The translations under genes were made by a program, and so were the position numbers. Below the pieces are notes generated by a model, which did not search any database, was not told the origin of the DNA, and worked only from the letters and a program-made list of their open reading frames with translations. A DNA stretch of 64,000 bases from Flavobacterium sp. ENC (GTDB lineage: Bacteria; Bacteroidota; Bacteroidia; Flavobacteriales; Flavobacteriaceae): the NCBI RefSeq assembly GCF_020991415.1, contig NZ_JAJMOY010000005.1, forward strand, positions 62,001 through 126,000, written 5' to 3'. Every line of letters starts with the position of its first letter. Positions within the stretch are counted from its first letter, which is position 1. Of the stretch, positions 25,993 through 34,772 are shown piece after piece.

Positions 25993-27822
25993 ATGAGTAA
26001 TTTCAAAAAAATAGTTCCTTTTATATATCCGTATAAAAAATACGCATTGCTAAACGTTTTTTTCAATGTTTTGTATGCACTTTTCAGCACACTTTCGTTT
26101 GTTGCCTTAATCCCCATGCTTCAGGTATTATTTGATAAAAGCAAGCAAATTACGGTAAAACCGGTGTATCAGGGGATTCTGAAAATTCAGGACTATGGTC
26201 AGGACTATTTAAGCTATTACATTACCACAACAAAAGGCACACATGAATCCGGTTACGTTTTGTCTATCATGGTGGCCATTATTATTTCTATCTTTTTATT
26301 AAAAAACTTAGCGGATTATATGGCTATGTTTTTCATTACTTTTTTAAGAAATGGAGTTTTAAGAGACATGAGAAATGCTTTGTATAAAAAAACACTTGAA
26401 CTGCCTTTGGCTTTTTACTCTGAAAAAAGAAAAGGAGATGTCATTTCCAGAATTTCCGGTGATGTAAATGAAGTTCAGAATTCATTCCTGGCCATTCTCG
26501 AGCTAATCGTAAAAGAGCCTTTGACCATAGTTTTCACCATCGCCACTATGCTTATCATCAGTGCAAAACTAACCATATTTGTCTTTATTTTCATTCCGGT
26601 TTCAGGATACATCATTTCTTTGATTGGAAAACAACTTAAAAAACAATCTACCAAAGCACAACAGGAACAAGGTACTTTTTTATCGACTATTGAAGAAACC
26701 ATTGGCGGCTTGAAAGTAGTAAAAGGATATAATTCCGAGAATTATTTCAACTCGGTTTTTCAAAACTCAACAGAACGTTTTTTTAGTTTATCGAACAGTA
26801 TCGGAAACCGCCAAAACCTGGCTTCACCTGCCAGTGAGTTTATGGGAATCACCGTAATTGCCATATTGCTTTGGTACGGCGGTCAAATGGTTTTAATTGA
26901 CAAAACGCTTGATGGCGCTTCTTTTATAGCATACATGGGACTGGCCTATAATATCCTTACCCCCGCAAAAGCTATTTCTAAAGCCTCATACGGTGTAAAA
27001 AGAGGAAACGCGGCTGCAGAACGCGTATTGGAAATTTTAGACCAGGACAACCCAATTACAAGCAAGGTCGATGCTGTCGAAAAAACAACTTTTGACAACA
27101 ACATAACGGTTCAGAATATTAATTTTAAATATGAAGACGAAACCGTATTAAAAGATTTTTCCCTTCAAATTAAAAAAGGACAAACTGTTGCTCTTGTGGG
27201 ACAATCCGGAAGTGGTAAAAGTACCATTGCCAATTTGCTAACGCGTTTTTATGATGTAAATGACGGATCGATTTCTATTGACGGAATCAACATCAAAGAC
27301 ATGAATTTACAATCCCTTAGAAGCTTAATGGGATTGGTAACACAAGACAGCATCTTGTTTAATGACACTATAAAAGCGAATATTTCATTGGGAAAATTAG
27401 ATGCCACTGATGACGAAATCATCGATGCCCTTAAAATTGCCAATGCGTATGAGTTTGTAAAAGATCTTCCTTTAGGAATCTACACCAATATCGGAGACAG
27501 CGGAAACAAGCTTTCAGGAGGACAAAAACAACGTTTGTCGATTGCCCGCGCGGTATTGAAAAATCCTCCGATTATGATTTTGGATGAAGCCACATCAGCA
27601 TTGGATACCGAAAGCGAAAAATTTGTTCAGATTGCATTAGAAAATATGATGCAGAACAGAACTTCAATCGTTATTGCGCACCGTCTTTCGACGATTCAAA
27701 AAGCAGACGTGATCGTCGTGATGCAAAAAGGACGAATTGTGGAACAGGGAACGCATGATGAATTAATTGCCCATAACGGAACTTACAATAAACTGGTAAC
27801 AATGCAGTCTTTTGAATCTTAA
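25993..27822 (+). CDS. ABC exporter (MsbA-like permease/ATPase)
   Basis: A 609-residue half-transporter: six-helix transmembrane domain (about 1-340) followed by an ATPase domain (about 360-609). Walker A VGQSGSGKST near 400, signature [14 protein letters not shown] near 505, Walker [12 protein letters not shown] near 525, and His switch IVIAHRLST. Similar to lipid A flippase MsbA and related multidrug exporters; lipid export is the likely role but cannot be shown. Starts 20 bases after the mutase terminator. Confidence 0.9.
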   Translation: MSNFKKIVPFIYPYKKYALLNVFFNVLYALFSTLSFVALIPMLQVLFDKSKQITVKPVYQGILKIQDYGQDYLSYYITTTKGTHESGYVLSIMVAIIISIFLLKNLADYMAMFFITFLRNGVLRDMRNALYKKTLELPLAFYSEKRKGDVISRISGDVNEVQNSFLAILELIVKEPLTIVFTIATMLIISAKLTIFVFIFIPVSGYIISLIGKQLKKQSTKAQQEQGTFLSTIEETIGGLKVVKGYNSENYFNSVFQNSTERFFSLSNSIGNRQNLASPASEFMGITVIAILLWYGGQMVLIDKTLDGASFIAYMGLAYNILTPAKAISKASYGVKRGNAAAERVLEILDQDNPITSKVDAVEKTTFDNNITVQNINFKYEDETVLKDFSLQIKKGQTVALVGQSGSGKSTIANLLTRFYDVNDGSISIDGINIKDMNLQSLRSLMGLVTQDSILFNDTIKANISLGKLDATDDEIIDALKIANAYEFVKDLPLGIYTNIGDSGNKLSGGQKQRLSIARAVLKNPPIMILDEATSALDTESEKFVQIALENMMQNRTSIVIAHRLSTIQKADVIVVMQKGRIVEQGTHDELIAHNGTYNKLVTMQSFES

Positions 27823-27921
27823 AATATTTTTGCTTCAGCTTATAACTTACATTGATTCAAATCATTCTAAGCTGTATAATCTGTAGCATATTTTTTTTAG
27901 TAAATCTATAAATCTACAATC

Positions 27922-28623
27922 ATGTATCTCAACAATCCAAACATAAAGCTGCCTGAAGATCCGGATACTATTGTTTGGAAATACCTCGACTTGTCTAAAT
28001 TCCTGGATTTATTGCTTTCCAAAAAGTTGTTCATGTCACGTTCTGACAAATTCGAAGATCAGTACGAAGGCACCTTTAGCGAACCAACTTTTGAAGAAAT
28101 TAAAAAACTGGCCGTAGACAATCCCGACTTTTTAAATTATTACAAAACACATCGTGAAAAGGTTGCGATAAGCAGCTGGCATATCAACGAATACGAATCC
28201 TTTGCCATGTGGCAGATCTTTACTCAAAACAGTGAAGGATTAGCGATTCAGTCTACCATTGGGAGAATACAAAGCGCCTTAAAACCGGAAAATAATTTCG
28301 ACCAGTATATTGGCGAAGTAAATTATATCGACTACAAAAAAGAATACATTCCGTTTGACGATTTGTTCTTTCCGTTTTTGTTTAAACGAAAAAGTTTTCA
28401 GTACGAACGCGAAGTCCGTATTATCACAGACACCTCAAAAAGCAATCTAAAACTGAATGACGGTTTAAAAATCCATGTTGACATCAATCAGCTGATTGAA
28501 AAAATATACATTCATCCCAAATCAGAAAACTGGTATAAAAAACTCGTAATTGAACTGGTAGAACGCTTGGGCTTTGGAATTGAAATAGAAAAATCAGATT
28601 TGGAAAGTGATATTTTGATTTAG
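27922..28623 (+). CDS. DUF2971 domain protein
   Basis: A 233-residue cytoplasmic protein with the DUF2971 marks: KLFMSRSDKFEDQYEGTF, SSWHINEYESFAMWQIFTQ (residues about 76-95, the WxxxxxESxxMWxxY-type motif) and KRKSFQYEREVRIIT. Function unknown. The C terminus is followed by an 8-nt-period tract (28632-28667). Confidence 0.82.
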   Translation: MYLNNPNIKLPEDPDTIVWKYLDLSKFLDLLLSKKLFMSRSDKFEDQYEGTFSEPTFEEIKKLAVDNPDFLNYYKTHREKVAISSWHINEYESFAMWQIFTQNSEGLAIQSTIGRIQSALKPENNFDQYIGEVNYIDYKKEYIPFDDLFFPFLFKRKSFQYEREVRIITDTSKSNLKLNDGLKIHVDINQLIEKIYIHPKSENWYKKLVIELVERLGFGIEIEKSDLESDILI

Positions 28624-28631
28624 TTTTTTTT

Positions 28632-28667
28632 AAAGGTTCTAAGGTGCTGAGTTGCTAAGGTGCTGAG
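28632..28667 (+). repeat. 8-nt-period tract (AGGTNCTR) after the DUF2971 gene
   Basis: Units of about AGGTNCTR (AGGTTCTA, AGGTGCTG, AGTTGCTA, AGGTGCTG) in tandem, starting nine bases after the stop codon. Its first 20 bases are the exact reverse complement of 28774-28793. Confidence 0.85.
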
Positions 28668-28706
28668 TTTTTTTTTTAAACCTAGATTATTTTTCAATTC
28701 TACAAT

Positions 28707-28745
28707 AAAAAAAGCCAGTTAAAAATAATTTTTAACTGGCTTTTT
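28707..28745. terminator. Bidirectional terminator between DUF2971 and lipoprotein genes
   Basis: Perfect 17-bp stem AAAAAGCCAGTTAAAAA / TTTTTAACTGGCTTTTT with a 5-base centre (28707-28745). Confidence 0.9.
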
Positions 28746-28759
28746 ATGTACAAAGATTT

Positions 28760-28793
28760 ACAAATCTTAGAATCTCAGCACCTTAGAACCTTT
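28760..28793 (-). repeat. 8-nt-period tract, inverted copy, after lipoprotein gene
   Basis: On the minus strand reads AGGTTCTA-AGGTGCTG-AGATTCTA-AG from within the stop codon of the lipoprotein gene outward. Positions 28774-28793 are an exact reverse complement of 28632-28651, so the two convergent genes end in the same sequence. Confidence 0.85.
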
Positions 28794-29514
28794 ATATAGG
28801 TTTATAATTCTTCACTTCCCATTTTTTGGAAGCCAGATCAATATAGTTATAATGCAAAACATCATTTTTGTCGAACTGACCGTTTTGATTGGTATCCTCA
28901 ATAGTCCTGAAATACAAACGGCTTTTGGAATCAATTAAACTCCAATCTACCAATTCCTGAAAGTCTTCAGAAACTTTAGTGAAATTCTCTCCACTAATAT
29001 CACTCAGGTACAATGTTTTAATATCTCCGCCATCAATTTTACCATCTTTATTGGTATCAGAATCCGCCAGAGTATAGACCATGATTTGGTTTTTAGTTTT
29101 ATCTGCCACTGTTTTCAGGTAAGTAGCCGTTAAGATCAAAGCAGGTTTATCCGTGAGAGACCTAATAGAATCAGAATCTGTTTTTTGAAATTTCAGATTT
29201 TGCAGATACCCTGTAATTTCATATTCGCCTAAATTTGAAATGGTAAAACTCACATCGTTTACGCTTGAAGATCCGTAACGTGCTTTTGTTCCTTTTTCAA
29301 ATACTCTCAAATCACCAACCGGATGAATTAAATAATCCGTTCCTTCCATCTGAATCGGCAAATCTGCCACTTCAATCTGGGTGGAATCCGTTTTATTTAC
29401 GACACTTGCCTTATTAGACGCATCATAAATTACTTTTGGTTTCTGCGCTTCATCTTTGCAACTTACTAAGCTTCCGATGATTGCTAAGGCTATATATTTT
29501 AATGAATTTTTCAT
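28792..29514 (-). CDS. Lipoprotein with two EF-hand/dockerin-like loops
   Basis: A 240-residue lipoprotein: lipobox LVSC (Cys19) then KDEAQ, an acidic surface-export-type signal. Two short calcium-loop-like segments, DSDTNKDGKIDGGDI (about 151-165) and EDTNQNGQFDKNDV (about 207-220), have the D-x-N/D-x-D/N spacing of EF-hand or dockerin loops. Rest unrecognised. Minus-strand TATATTTG at 29537-29544 is a candidate -7 box. It sits next to a TonB receptor and M23 peptidase, separate transcript. Function unknown. Confidence 0.7.
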   Translation of the reverse strand: MKNSLKYIALAIIGSLVSCKDEAQKPKVIYDASNKASVVNKTDSTQIEVADLPIQMEGTDYLIHPVGDLRVFEKGTKARYGSSSVNDVSFTISNLGEYEITGYLQNLKFQKTDSDSIRSLTDKPALILTATYLKTVADKTKNQIMVYTLADSDTNKDGKIDGGDIKTLYLSDISGENFTKVSEDFQELVDWSLIDSKSRLYFRTIEDTNQNGQFDKNDVLHYNYIDLASKKWEVKNYKPI

Positions 29515-29623
29515 CTGGTCTAATTATATGGGATATCAAATATAGTATTTTTGATTGTATTATCCGTTTCATTTTACTTAAACGGGAATTTCTCAAAACA
29601 AGTATTTATTTTAAGCAATTTAA

Positions 29624-32089
29624 TTATAATCTCGCATTCAGCTTAATATTAAAAACTCTCGACGTCATATAATTCGGAATTGCATATTGGTTTTTAGAAT
29701 AAACATCCCTTACCCATGTATTGGTTATGGCATTTTGATTATTGAATACATTAAAAATCTCCACACCCACAGACAGTTCTTTAAAGTTTTTCAGCCAGTT
29801 TGTCTTCGCACTTTTGGTACTGCTGTCCACAAAAACTTTAGCAAAGCCAATATCTGCCCTACGATAATCGTTCAGTCGGTTCTGATATAAATAAGGATCT
29901 GAATACGACGGAGCTCCTCCGGGCAGGCCTGTATTATATACCAAATTCAGGTACATTTTAACGCTTGGGATATTCGGCATATAATCCTGAAACAACATGG
30001 CAAATTTCAAACGCTGATCTGTTGGCCGTGCAATATATCCTTTATCCTCGTAGTTTTCCTCCGTTTTCAGATAACCGAAACTTATCCAGGATTCGGTCCC
30101 GGGAACGAATTCTCCGTTCAGCCTGAAATCAAGGCCTTGTGCATACGCTTTTGCATTATTATTGGCCACATATCGAATACGAACATTATCTATGGAGTAG
30201 GTATTGACATCGGTCAGCGATTTATAATACAGCTCCGTCACCCATTTGAAAGGGCGGTCCCACATTTTGAAGCTATAATCATTACTGAAAACAATATGTA
30301 CGGATTGCTGCGCTTTCACGTTCGGATTCACCACACCGTTCAGATCCCGAAGTTCCCTGTAAAAAGGGGGCTGATGATACAATCCTCCTGAAAGCCTGAA
30401 AACCATATCCATGTCCCAATCCGGTTTCAGCGCAAACTGCGCTCTCGGACTAAAAACGATCTGGTTTTTTCCTTCTTCCGAAGCGCCCGAAACTGTCCAG
30501 CTTTGAAAACGCGCTCCCAGATTACACCAAACCTGGCTGGAGCCCAATTCTGTTTTCTGATTCCATTGCGCGTAACTGGAAAATCGGTTTATTGTATTGA
30601 AATTAGTGGCACGAACATCCTGATAAGGCAATAAAGGCCCGGTGTAAGGCTCGTAAGGCTGATTGTTTTCCGGAAGAATTACAAGTGGCGGATTTACAGA
30701 AAATCCGGCCGAATCTATCACTTCCCATTCTATTACTCTGTCACGGATTGATTCTCTGGTATACTTCAAGCCAAATTCCAGCTGGCTGTCTCTCCACTCT
30801 TTAGCCCCTTTTATTTCTGCATTGGCAATTAGGGCATCCAGATCATTACGGGCATGATTGAGCTGCGAACCGATTCCGCGGGTAAAATCAACATCCTCAG
30901 GATTGGTTGTCCCGTCGGGATTCACATTTCCCAGTCGGTATTGCGCGAGAATATCAAAATGTTCCTCTTCTTTGGTATGAAACAAAGAACCGATAAATTT
31001 AAAAGTTAAGGTGGGCGAAACTTTGTAAGTCGTTTTCAGAGCACCAAAATAAGTATCGTACTGATCTTTTTCCCTGCCTTCATAATAAACCGCAAGTGCC
31101 ATAGGCTGGTCTATAGTGCCAAATTTAGTTTCACGTGTTAAAGGCTGGTATAAATATTTGTTTTGCGAAATATTTCCTAGAAAGCTCATTTGCCATTTTT
31201 CAGAAATATCATAATTTACATTGGTCTGAACATCTACAAAAGTAGGAGTATAATTGGTTTGAGTATCCTGACTGTTTACCAGCAAACTATTATTTCGGTA
31301 CCGGACTCCTGTCACAGCCGACCATTTTTTATTTTTGGAAACCGCATCGACAGACGCACTTCCGCCCAGCAAACTGGCTTCCAGTGAAGCTCCGAATTCT
31401 GTAGGTTTTCTGTATGTAATATCTAAAACAGAAGAAAGTTTATCTCCAAATTTCGCCTGAAATCCTCCGGCAGAAAAATCAACATTCTGAACTAAATCGG
31501 TATTCGTAAAGCTCAGACCTTCCTGCTGCCCCGAACGAATCAGAAAAGGGCGGTAAACTTCAATCTCATTCACATACACCAGATTCTCATCATAATTACC
31601 GCCTCGTACCGCATATTGGGTACTAAGTTCATTATTTGAATTCACTCCGGGTAGTGTTTTCAGGATGTTTTCGATTCCGGCATTTGCCCCCGGGATTTTC
31701 TTAATGGTTGCCGCATCGATAACCGTAATTCCCTGAACCCGTTTTTTATTTTTAGAAGACACAAAAACTTCCCCCATTTGTTCCTGGGCATTACTCATGA
31801 CGGGATTAAAGACAAAAATTTCATTTGGTTTTAAGTTTACCGTGAGGCTCATCATTTTTAAGGAAATGTGAGTAAAAATCAATACCGCTTTTCTATTGGA
31901 AGGGACTTCAATTTCAAAAAAACCATCAGCATTGGTCTGAGTAGCATTTCCCGATGAAGAAATATTTACATCAGAGACAGGCTGCTTTTCATTATTTAAA
32001 ATGATTCCTTTAATACGGGCATTTTGGGCAAATGAAACATAACCAGTGCACAAAAAAAGGAAAACGAATATTAATCTACTATAATTCAA
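29624..32089 (-). CDS. TonB-dependent receptor with carboxypeptidase-like N-terminal domain
   Basis: An 821-residue outer membrane receptor: signal peptide (1-21), CarboxypepD_reg-like domain (about 23-105, KGIILNNEKQPVSDVNISSSG), plug domain (about 118-235, with ILKTLPGVNSN and QAKFGDKLSSVLDI), and beta barrel ending in FNIKLNARL. Substrate unknown; not a SusC-length protein and no SusD partner follows. It starts 11 bases after the M23 peptidase stop, so the two form an operon. Confidence 0.9.
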   Translation of the reverse strand: MNYSRLIFVFLFLCTGYVSFAQNARIKGIILNNEKQPVSDVNISSSGNATQTNADGFFEIEVPSNRKAVLIFTHISLKMMSLTVNLKPNEIFVFNPVMSNAQEQMGEVFVSSKNKKRVQGITVIDAATIKKIPGANAGIENILKTLPGVNSNNELSTQYAVRGGNYDENLVYVNEIEVYRPFLIRSGQQEGLSFTNTDLVQNVDFSAGGFQAKFGDKLSSVLDITYRKPTEFGASLEASLLGGSASVDAVSKNKKWSAVTGVRYRNNSLLVNSQDTQTNYTPTFVDVQTNVNYDISEKWQMSFLGNISQNKYLYQPLTRETKFGTIDQPMALAVYYEGREKDQYDTYFGALKTTYKVSPTLTFKFIGSLFHTKEEEHFDILAQYRLGNVNPDGTTNPEDVDFTRGIGSQLNHARNDLDALIANAEIKGAKEWRDSQLEFGLKYTRESIRDRVIEWEVIDSAGFSVNPPLVILPENNQPYEPYTGPLLPYQDVRATNFNTINRFSSYAQWNQKTELGSSQVWCNLGARFQSWTVSGASEEGKNQIVFSPRAQFALKPDWDMDMVFRLSGGLYHQPPFYRELRDLNGVVNPNVKAQQSVHIVFSNDYSFKMWDRPFKWVTELYYKSLTDVNTYSIDNVRIRYVANNNAKAYAQGLDFRLNGEFVPGTESWISFGYLKTEENYEDKGYIARPTDQRLKFAMLFQDYMPNIPSVKMYLNLVYNTGLPGGAPSYSDPYLYQNRLNDYRRADIGFAKVFVDSSTKSAKTNWLKNFKELSVGVEIFNVFNNQNAITNTWVRDVYSKNQYAIPNYMTSRVFNIKLNARL

Positions 32090-32100
32090 GCGTTTTGATT

Positions 32101-33807
32101 TTATTTTGGTTGACTTCTAAAAAAGTGAGTTTCAAAGATAGCAGAATTACCTACATTATCAACTACTTCAATTTTTAAATCATTTGCACCTTCTGCGACA
32201 ATCCCATCCTCAAACTTGTGCGTAATTTTTCTGGTTTTGTTATCATATTCCAACAAAATCCAGTTTCCGTTCAGATACCCGTTGTACGATTTTATCCCGG
32301 ACAAGCTATCTCCTATCGTAAACTCAAGTGTTTTTACATCACTGATCCATTTGTCCTGAATGGGCTTATTAATTTTTATTACCGGAGCAATAGTATCCAG
32401 AACCAATCCGTATTGTCCTAATATTTTCGATTTAGCTGTAAAAACATCCCCTTTTCGGGTTGTTGCATTGTAGCTTCTGCTGTTACCGCTAATTCTTCCA
32501 ATAAATAATTTATCTCGTAAATCTTCTGAATAAACAGAATCTTTTATGGTTATCGTGAAATTGGAATGTACCGGAACAACATCCTCGTGAATATAAATCC
32601 GGTTGTTTTTCACATCAAAATTCATATTAAAATCATCGTAAAAAGTACCGGCAGGAAAAAACACCGACATATTATCTTTTTCGAAATTGGAGTCTTTATT
32701 ATAGCGAACAAAATATTTTGAGGTATTCGTTTCGGCACTAACAATTGGTGCGGCCGGATCGTATTCTATCGGTACAGTAACAGAGTTAAAATTTCCAAAA
32801 TAATCCGACACTTCTATACGGTATGTTGAAGCCAGATTTGGATCGACAGCGATAATACCACGAAGTGAATCTGTTTTGATAATACTCAAAGGAAAAGGCG
32901 TTTTCATAAACAGTTTCTGCACGCGCTGACCGGATTTTTTATATTTCGGATAATCGATCAAAGCATTTACATAACGCATTTCATCAAACGAATAGGTATT
33001 AAACTGATAGTTGTAGTTTTGGTTTCCGTTTAAAAAAGTACTCACATTAAAGACTCCGTTTTTATTATTGGAAACATCGTCAAAATCTACAGCAGAGATC
33101 CCGAAACCGATTTTGCCATTTGCTTTTACTTTACCAGCCAGGTAGGTTCCGTCTTTCTGAAGTGCAAGACTCAGTAATAGCGGCTGTTTTGACTGGTTTA
33201 CAACTGTATTTTCTGCAACAGGATAAACATATAAACTCGAGATGGTTGGTTTTTTACTGTCTTTTATATTCTGATCAAAACCAAAAAACATCGGATTAAT
33301 CACAAATTCCGTTTTAGAATCACGGATTTCAAAATGCAGGTGAGGGCCTTCAGAAGATCCGGTATTTCCGGAAAGCGCAATCAGTTGTCCCTTTGTAACA
33401 GGTAACTCTTCTGGTTTTGGGAACAATTCGATTTCAAAAGACTGTCCGGCATACTGCGCCTTCTGAACATAATCCTGAATTGGGCCAATAGCAATTTGCA
33501 AATGCCCGTAAACAGAAGTATATCCATTTGGATGTGTGATATAGATACATTTGCCATTACCGAAAGTCGACATTTTTATTCTGGAAACATATCCATCGGC
33601 AACTGCGTAAACATTTAAACCTTCTCGCTGATTGGTTTTCAAATCGAAACCCGCATGGAAATGATTCGGTCTCAACTCCCCGAAATTACCGGAAAGCTGC
33701 ATTGGAATATCAAGAGGCGGACGAAAATAATCTTTAGGATATTGTGTCTGAGCAAAAATAAAATTACAGAAAAACAGTGTAAGTAGTGAAAATCTCATAA
33801 GCAACAT
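32101..33807 (-). CDS. M23 family (LytM-type) metallopeptidase
   Basis: A 568-residue exported protein, signal peptide 1-20. The LytM domain is at the N terminus (about 30-175): zinc ligands His51 and Asp55 (NHFHAGFDLKT) and His158 with general-base His156 (GPHLHFEIRD), also H102 in YGHLQ; all are present, so it is likely an active peptidoglycan endopeptidase. The long C-terminal half (about 180-568) is beta-rich, unassigned. First gene of the M23-TonB receptor operon. Candidate -7 box TATTTTTG on the minus strand at 33855-33862. Confidence 0.9.
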   Translation of the reverse strand: MLLMRFSLLTLFFCNFIFAQTQYPKDYFRPPLDIPMQLSGNFGELRPNHFHAGFDLKTNQREGLNVYAVADGYVSRIKMSTFGNGKCIYITHPNGYTSVYGHLQIAIGPIQDYVQKAQYAGQSFEIELFPKPEELPVTKGQLIALSGNTGSSEGPHLHFEIRDSKTEFVINPMFFGFDQNIKDSKKPTISSLYVYPVAENTVVNQSKQPLLLSLALQKDGTYLAGKVKANGKIGFGISAVDFDDVSNNKNGVFNVSTFLNGNQNYNYQFNTYSFDEMRYVNALIDYPKYKKSGQRVQKLFMKTPFPLSIIKTDSLRGIIAVDPNLASTYRIEVSDYFGNFNSVTVPIEYDPAAPIVSAETNTSKYFVRYNKDSNFEKDNMSVFFPAGTFYDDFNMNFDVKNNRIYIHEDVVPVHSNFTITIKDSVYSEDLRDKLFIGRISGNSRSYNATTRKGDVFTAKSKILGQYGLVLDTIAPVIKINKPIQDKWISDVKTLEFTIGDSLSGIKSYNGYLNGNWILLEYDNKTRKITHKFEDGIVAEGANDLKIEVVDNVGNSAIFETHFFRSQPK

Positions 33808-33919
33808 TTTTGCTAAGATAAAAAATTACGAAGCCAAAACCGAGTAAAACGCTACAAAAATACAATTCATTGAATTTCATATATTTGTCTATTTTTAATG
33901 CAAAAAAAGCGATAAAAAA

Positions 33920-33949
33920 TTGCATTAATAAAAAGGAATACTAACTTTG
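33920..33949 (+). promoter_or_regulatory. Promoter of the coiled-coil/zapA transcript
   Basis: TTG at 33920-33922 and TAACTTTG at 33942-33949, 19 bases apart, 28 bases before the start at 33978. Confidence 0.65.
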
Positions 33950-33977
33950 TATGATTAAGTAATGAATAGGATTTATA

Positions 33978-34268
33978 ATGAGTGTAATTGCCGAAATAAT
34001 TGATACTCTTGAATATAAAATCGAAAAGCTTTTTGAAAAGTCAAAAGGATTAGAGAAAAACAATCAGGAACTTAGATTACAACTAGCCAAAGCTGCGCAA
34101 ATTATCCAGAAACAATCTGAAGAAATGGAAGCTTTGAGAAAGCAATATGAGACACTTAAAATAGCCAATTCGTTGCTTGGCAGCGACAATAACAAGAGAG
34201 AGACAAAGCTTAAAATAAATTCATTAATTCGCGAAATTGATTACTGTATAGCACAATTATCAGACTAG
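33978..34268 (+). CDS. Small coiled-coil protein upstream of zapA
   Basis: A 96-residue protein that is almost wholly coiled coil (EKLFEKSKGLEKNNQELRLQ, then KQSEEMEALRKQYETLK, residues about 13-60), with a short C-terminal part LKINSLIREIDYCIAQL. Its size and position suggest a ZapB-like division accessory protein, but no specific family residues prove this. It ends four bases before zapA and shares its promoter. Confidence 0.75.
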   Translation: MSVIAEIIDTLEYKIEKLFEKSKGLEKNNQELRLQLAKAAQIIQKQSEEMEALRKQYETLKIANSLLGSDNNKRETKLKINSLIREIDYCIAQLSD

Positions 34269-34272
34269 AAAC

Positions 34273-34563
34273 ATGGACGAAAAGCTTAGAATTAAAATAT
34301 CAATTGCAGATCGGGTATACCCATTAACAGTAGAACCGAATCAGGAAGAAGGGCTAAGAAGCGCTTCTAAGAAAATTGATGTGATGATCAAGCAATTTGA
34401 AGAAAGTTATGCGGTCCGCGACAAGCAGGATGTACTGGCCATGTGTGCCTTGCAGTTTGCTTCACAAGTAGAACAAAAACAAATTGACTACACTATCGAT
34501 AGCGAGGATATCGAAAGAATTAAAAGATTAAATTTGCTTTTAGATCAATATCTCGAAAATTAA
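34273..34563 (+). CDS. zapA: Cell division protein ZapA
   Basis: A 96-residue ZapA: N-terminal ISIADRVYPLTVEPNQEEGL with the conserved R/YPL segment, then LRSASKKIDVMIKQFEES and the long C-terminal helix KQDVLAMCALQFASQVEQKQ. It binds FtsZ and stabilises the Z ring. The 6S-like RNA follows it, as 6S does in several phyla. Confidence 0.9.
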   Translation: MDEKLRIKISIADRVYPLTVEPNQEEGLRSASKKIDVMIKQFEESYAVRDKQDVLAMCALQFASQVEQKQIDYTIDSEDIERIKRLNLLLDQYLEN

Positions 34564-34584
34564 ACGTTCTTTACAGAAACTAAG

Positions 34585-34752
34585 ATACTGCCTACATTAG
34601 TTCATTTTTGGTAAACTCAACACTAACAATTTAGAATGAGCGAATCATCACTACTAAAGCATGCCACGCTTTTTGCGAGGAAACTTGAACAGTGAGTTAG
34701 CTCAAAACTTGTCTTTACGAGTTTATTCAAGCAATTAATGTAGGCTTTTTTT
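34585..34752 (+). ncRNA. ssrS: 6S-Flavo-like RNA
   Basis: Between zapA and rny, a non-coding segment is closed by the perfect stem GCCTACATTA / TAATGTAGGC (34590-34599 and 34736-34745), followed by a T run (about 34746-34752). Inside are an asymmetric inner duplex (ACTCAACACTAAC / GTGAGTTAGCTC around 34615-34630 and 34692-34705) and a hairpin near 34670 (GCATGCCACGC). Length (about 160 nt), the long rod with a central bubble, and the zapA link fit the 6S-Flavo family (6S homologues of Flavobacteria), which bind sigma-A RNA polymerase. Ends are approximate. Confidence 0.82.
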
Positions 34753-34772
34753 ATATATAAATTTTAACAAAC

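Noticed and set aside
27922..28623. DUF2971 protein as a defence (abortive infection) gene
   Set aside because: No partner gene, no toxin or nuclease motif and ordinary genomic context.
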